Assembly: GCA_963575745.1 (NCBI GenBank)
Contig: CAUYUJ010014256.1
Span: 247,501 to 287,500, forward strand
Reading direction: 5' to 3'
DNA length: 40,000 nucleotides
Source of the DNA: Prorocentrum cordatum
Taxonomy: Eukaryota > Sar > Dinophyceae > Prorocentrales > Prorocentraceae
The notes below the pieces were generated by a model, which was given only the letters and a program-made list of their open reading frames with translations, made no database searches and was not told where the DNA came from. Within the stretch, counting starts at the first letter, position 1. Each line of letters starts with the position of its first letter. Shown in pieces: positions 38,047 to 40,000 of this stretch. Both the position numbers and the translations under genes were made by a program.

Positions 38047-38337
38047 TCACAACAGGGGCCCCAGGTGTCTCGGCCCATTCCCCTGGACTGGCTCTACGTC
38101 CCGAGTCGTCCTTTGACTGGCCGGGAGCCCAACCAAAGCCCCCCGAGCCCGAAAATATGACAAATCTGCAGTGCTGCGAATGGCGATGTGATGTGCTTTG
38201 CAATGACAAACCGCAAGCGCTTTGCATCCCGATTCCGATGACGTTGGCGTTGCGTCGACGGCTTCAAGCAACGTCCGAATGCACGAGTCCAACTTTTCCA
38301 GACGACCGCCGTTGAATCGGAACAGTGACACAAAGAC
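38047..38337 (-). other. Candidate exon-like open frame, function unknown
   Basis: Minus-strand frame of ~96 codons with balanced composition (FNGGRLEKLDSCIRTLLEAV, KALAVCHCKAHHIAIR), in non-repetitive DNA. It has no ATG near its start: it opens just after a TAG, at a GTG, so if real it would be an internal or terminal exon. No domain recognised. The overlapping minus-strand frame is Arg-rich repeat read-through. Confidence 0.14.
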
Positions 38338-38507
38338 CTACTCCATGATGCCCTCCCGCTGAGCACGCAAAACCCAGTCTCCCCGCCACGCCGCACTCCC
38401 CCCGCGCGCCCGCGGCGCGCTCGTGCCCCCGCGCAAGCCGGCACTGGCTCAAGCCCGCTGCCGCAGCCTGGAGCCACCTTTCGGTGCGCCCCCGGGGAAC
38501 GTCGATG

Positions 38508-38508
38508 C

Positions 38509-38541
<33 letters not shown>

Positions 38542-38681
38542 ATCCGCGGGCTCGCGTGCGTGCGGGTCAGACGACGCCGACGACGAACACGACGAACACG
38601 ACGACGACGACGACGAACACGACGAGGAACACGACGACGACGACTCCGACGCCGACACCGACGACGACGACGACGACGCCT

Positions 38682-38732
<51 letters not shown>

Positions 38733-38772
38733 ACGACGACGACGACGCCGACGACGACGACGACGACGAGTT
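38508..38772. repeat. (GTC)n then (GAC)n block
   Basis: (GTC/GCC)n at 38508-38545, a short GC-rich spacer (CATCCGCGGGCTCGCGTGCG), then (GAC)n/(GCCGAC)n at 38570-38772. Opposite arm order to the 14.8 and 24.7 kb blocks. Asp, Thr or Arg runs only. Confidence 0.88.
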
Positions 38773-39516
38773 AGCAAGGTGTTGAAGAATACATGTTGCA
38801 GTGGTCGCAGCGTGTTGCCCTCAAATGGAGGGGGAGGACCAGGTGAAGGCGCATATCACCGCCAAGGCTACCAGATCTTCCCTGACTTCACGGCGCCTTT
38901 TGTTGTTTAGTACGCCCTCTGCCCCCCCCCCCCCGCCGTCCGCGCACATGCCACGGGCCATGAGTTGCGCACCACCCTTTTGGCTTGCCCCCCTATTGGC
39001 TTGCCCCCGGCGATGGGCGTCGGGAGCTCCCCGTGCTGTCCCGCCCAAATCCTCATCCTCCTCCCCATCCCTCCCCGCATTATCGCAACGGGTACGGAAA
39101 GGAAGGGTACAAAGCCCGATGACAGGTCCTGCTCATGTTGAACCGGATTCGTTGTCGGTGCCGCCGTGGGCGTGTTTCCCATTTGAGATAGTAGAAGGCC
39201 GCCGCCTGCCCAACAGTGGTCGCTGTCAGTTTTGGACAACATTTTGTTTTGTGGTATCTTACACATGTTTTGCTTACCCATTTCGGGCGTTCAAATTTCC
39301 CTCGCCCTCCCATGCCCAGGCATCCCCGAGATCTTGTTGATGCACTGTGTTCACGACGGGCGGTTTTGCCTCGTTTCGGGCCTTCAGATCCATCCGGCTC
39401 GATGCCGCAGGAAGATGGGGTCTGGGGCTCCAGTCGTGAATTCTAGCGATGGCGCATTTTTGTTTGGACGTCGGAGGATATCATGGATTCTCATGCTTCC
39501 ACCAGTCTCGCCCCCC
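38773..39516. other. Unassigned sequence
   Basis: Mixed DNA with a C run at 38925-38937 and two adjacent GGCTTGCCCCC motifs near 38980-39010. No gene recognised. Confidence 0.35.
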
Positions 39517-39521
39517 ATCCA

Positions 39522-39628
39522 TCGGCGGCGAGCGCGGGATGGAAGCGAGAAGGGGCGGGCCTTCGCAGAAGGCTCTGAAGTCACCTGGCCTTCTCCGCCT
39601 CCTCAACTCCCCCCTCGCGCGCCGCCGA
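39522..39628. mobile_element. Element M, copy 3 (short)
   Basis: 107 bp with ends TCGGCGGCGAGCGCGGGATG and CCCTCGCGCGCCGCCGA. Flanked by a perfect 5 bp repeat ATCCA (39517-39521 and 39629-39633). Retains GGGCGGGCCTTCGCAGAAGG from the family interior and lacks about 90 bp relative to M1/M2. Confidence 0.78.
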
Positions 39629-39634
39629 ATCCAG

Positions 39635-40000
39635 CCCTCTGTTCCTCCCTGCCCTCTTCGCCCCTCTCTCGCCTCTTGATCATGCCCTCCTCCCGCCCTC
39701 CCCCTCCCAAGCCTGCTCCCTTCCCTTCCCCCCCCCCTGCTCCGTGCCCCTCCCCAGCCTTTTCCCTTCCGTGCCCCCTCCGTGCCCCATCTCTTCCCCC
39801 TCTTCCCCCCCCCAATCGTGCCGCCCGCTCGGACGCGGAGAAGCGGGGGCGTCGGGCGACGAAGGGCGCGGGGAGGGATTGGGGGGGGGGGAAAGGGGGG
39901 CAAACGTCGCGGATGAACAGCAGGACAAGTGAGAACAGTTTAGACAAGGGTCACGGGAGGAGGGGGGATCGGCGGGAGGGTGATGACGGTGAGACGGAAG
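39635..40000. repeat. Pyrimidine tract and G/C homopolymer runs
   Basis: CCTCCC-rich tract to ~39810, then G runs (39879-39900) and a purine-rich end at the window edge. Non-coding. Confidence 0.7.

Noticed and set aside
1-40000. tRNA and rRNA genes
   Set aside because: I scanned for GGTTCGA-type B boxes and conserved rRNA segments. The few GTTCGAT matches (3655, 10393, 30712) lack an A box or cloverleaf pairing.

Overview
This window looks like nuclear DNA of a GC-rich, repeat-laden eukaryote, most likely a protist or alga; I cannot name the organism. I find no bacterial-style gene clusters, no rRNA or tRNA gene I could defend, no CRISPR array, and no intact protein-coding gene. Almost every long open frame lies in trinucleotide or purine/pyrimidine tracts and encodes runs of one or two residues (Glu/Arg, Asp, Met, His, Ser/Pro), so I treat those as frame shadows of simple sequence.

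The structure that is really there is repetitive, in three layers. (1) Simple sequence: (GGA)n/(TCC)n tracts throughout, (GAC)n/(GTC)n blocks near 14.8-15.4, 24.7-25.2, 29.9-30.1 and 38.5-38.8 kb, a 1.8 kb (GAT)n array at 17.9-19.7 kb, and a CA/ACGC/CCA block at 8.6-9.0 kb. (2) Tandem minisatellites: units of 28, ~36, ~49, 83, ~100, ~195 and 42 bp, among others. (3) Short non-autonomous, transposon-like elements of about 105-375 bp with terminal inverted repeats. I recognise at least a dozen families by comparing copies within the window, labelled A, B, C, E, F, G, I, J, K, L, M and O. Several have convincing target-site duplications: 8 bp for family L (ends CAGGG...CCCTG, hAT-like), 8 bp for F, 7-8 bp for B, TA for C (ends CAGTGG...CCACTG, Tc1/mariner-like), and 5 bp for one K and one M copy.

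Layout: 0-1.4 kb is a purine-rich tract. 1.4-6.2 kb is a dense element cluster (A1 with B1 nested, M1, B2, L1, K1, D1, A2, D2, C1, B3, K2). 6.2-9.2 kb holds minisatellites, N, M2 and the CA block. 9.2-10.6 kb is the least repetitive stretch but has no defensible gene. 10.6-13.2 kb holds four tandem arrays. 13.2-17.4 kb holds the GAC/GTC block, a long hairpin and I1. 17.9-19.7 kb is the GAT array. 20.1-24 kb holds B4, J1, C2, B5 and E1. 24.5-25.3 kb is a compound inverted microsatellite. 26.8-32.9 kb is a second dense cluster (I2, J2, O1-O4, E2 with F nested, L2, A3, D3, E3, G, E4). 33-40 kb holds minisatellites, C3, a decayed 3' end of a probable non-LTR retrotransposon (minus strand, 37.4-37.65 kb), A4 and M3.

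The elements do not form a pathway. They record successive bursts of small DNA-transposon derivatives, some inserted into each other, and in families J and K long microsatellites sit inside the elements themselves. All coordinates of repeat edges are by eye and should be read as good to a few bases where a target duplication is given, and to 5-20 bases otherwise.
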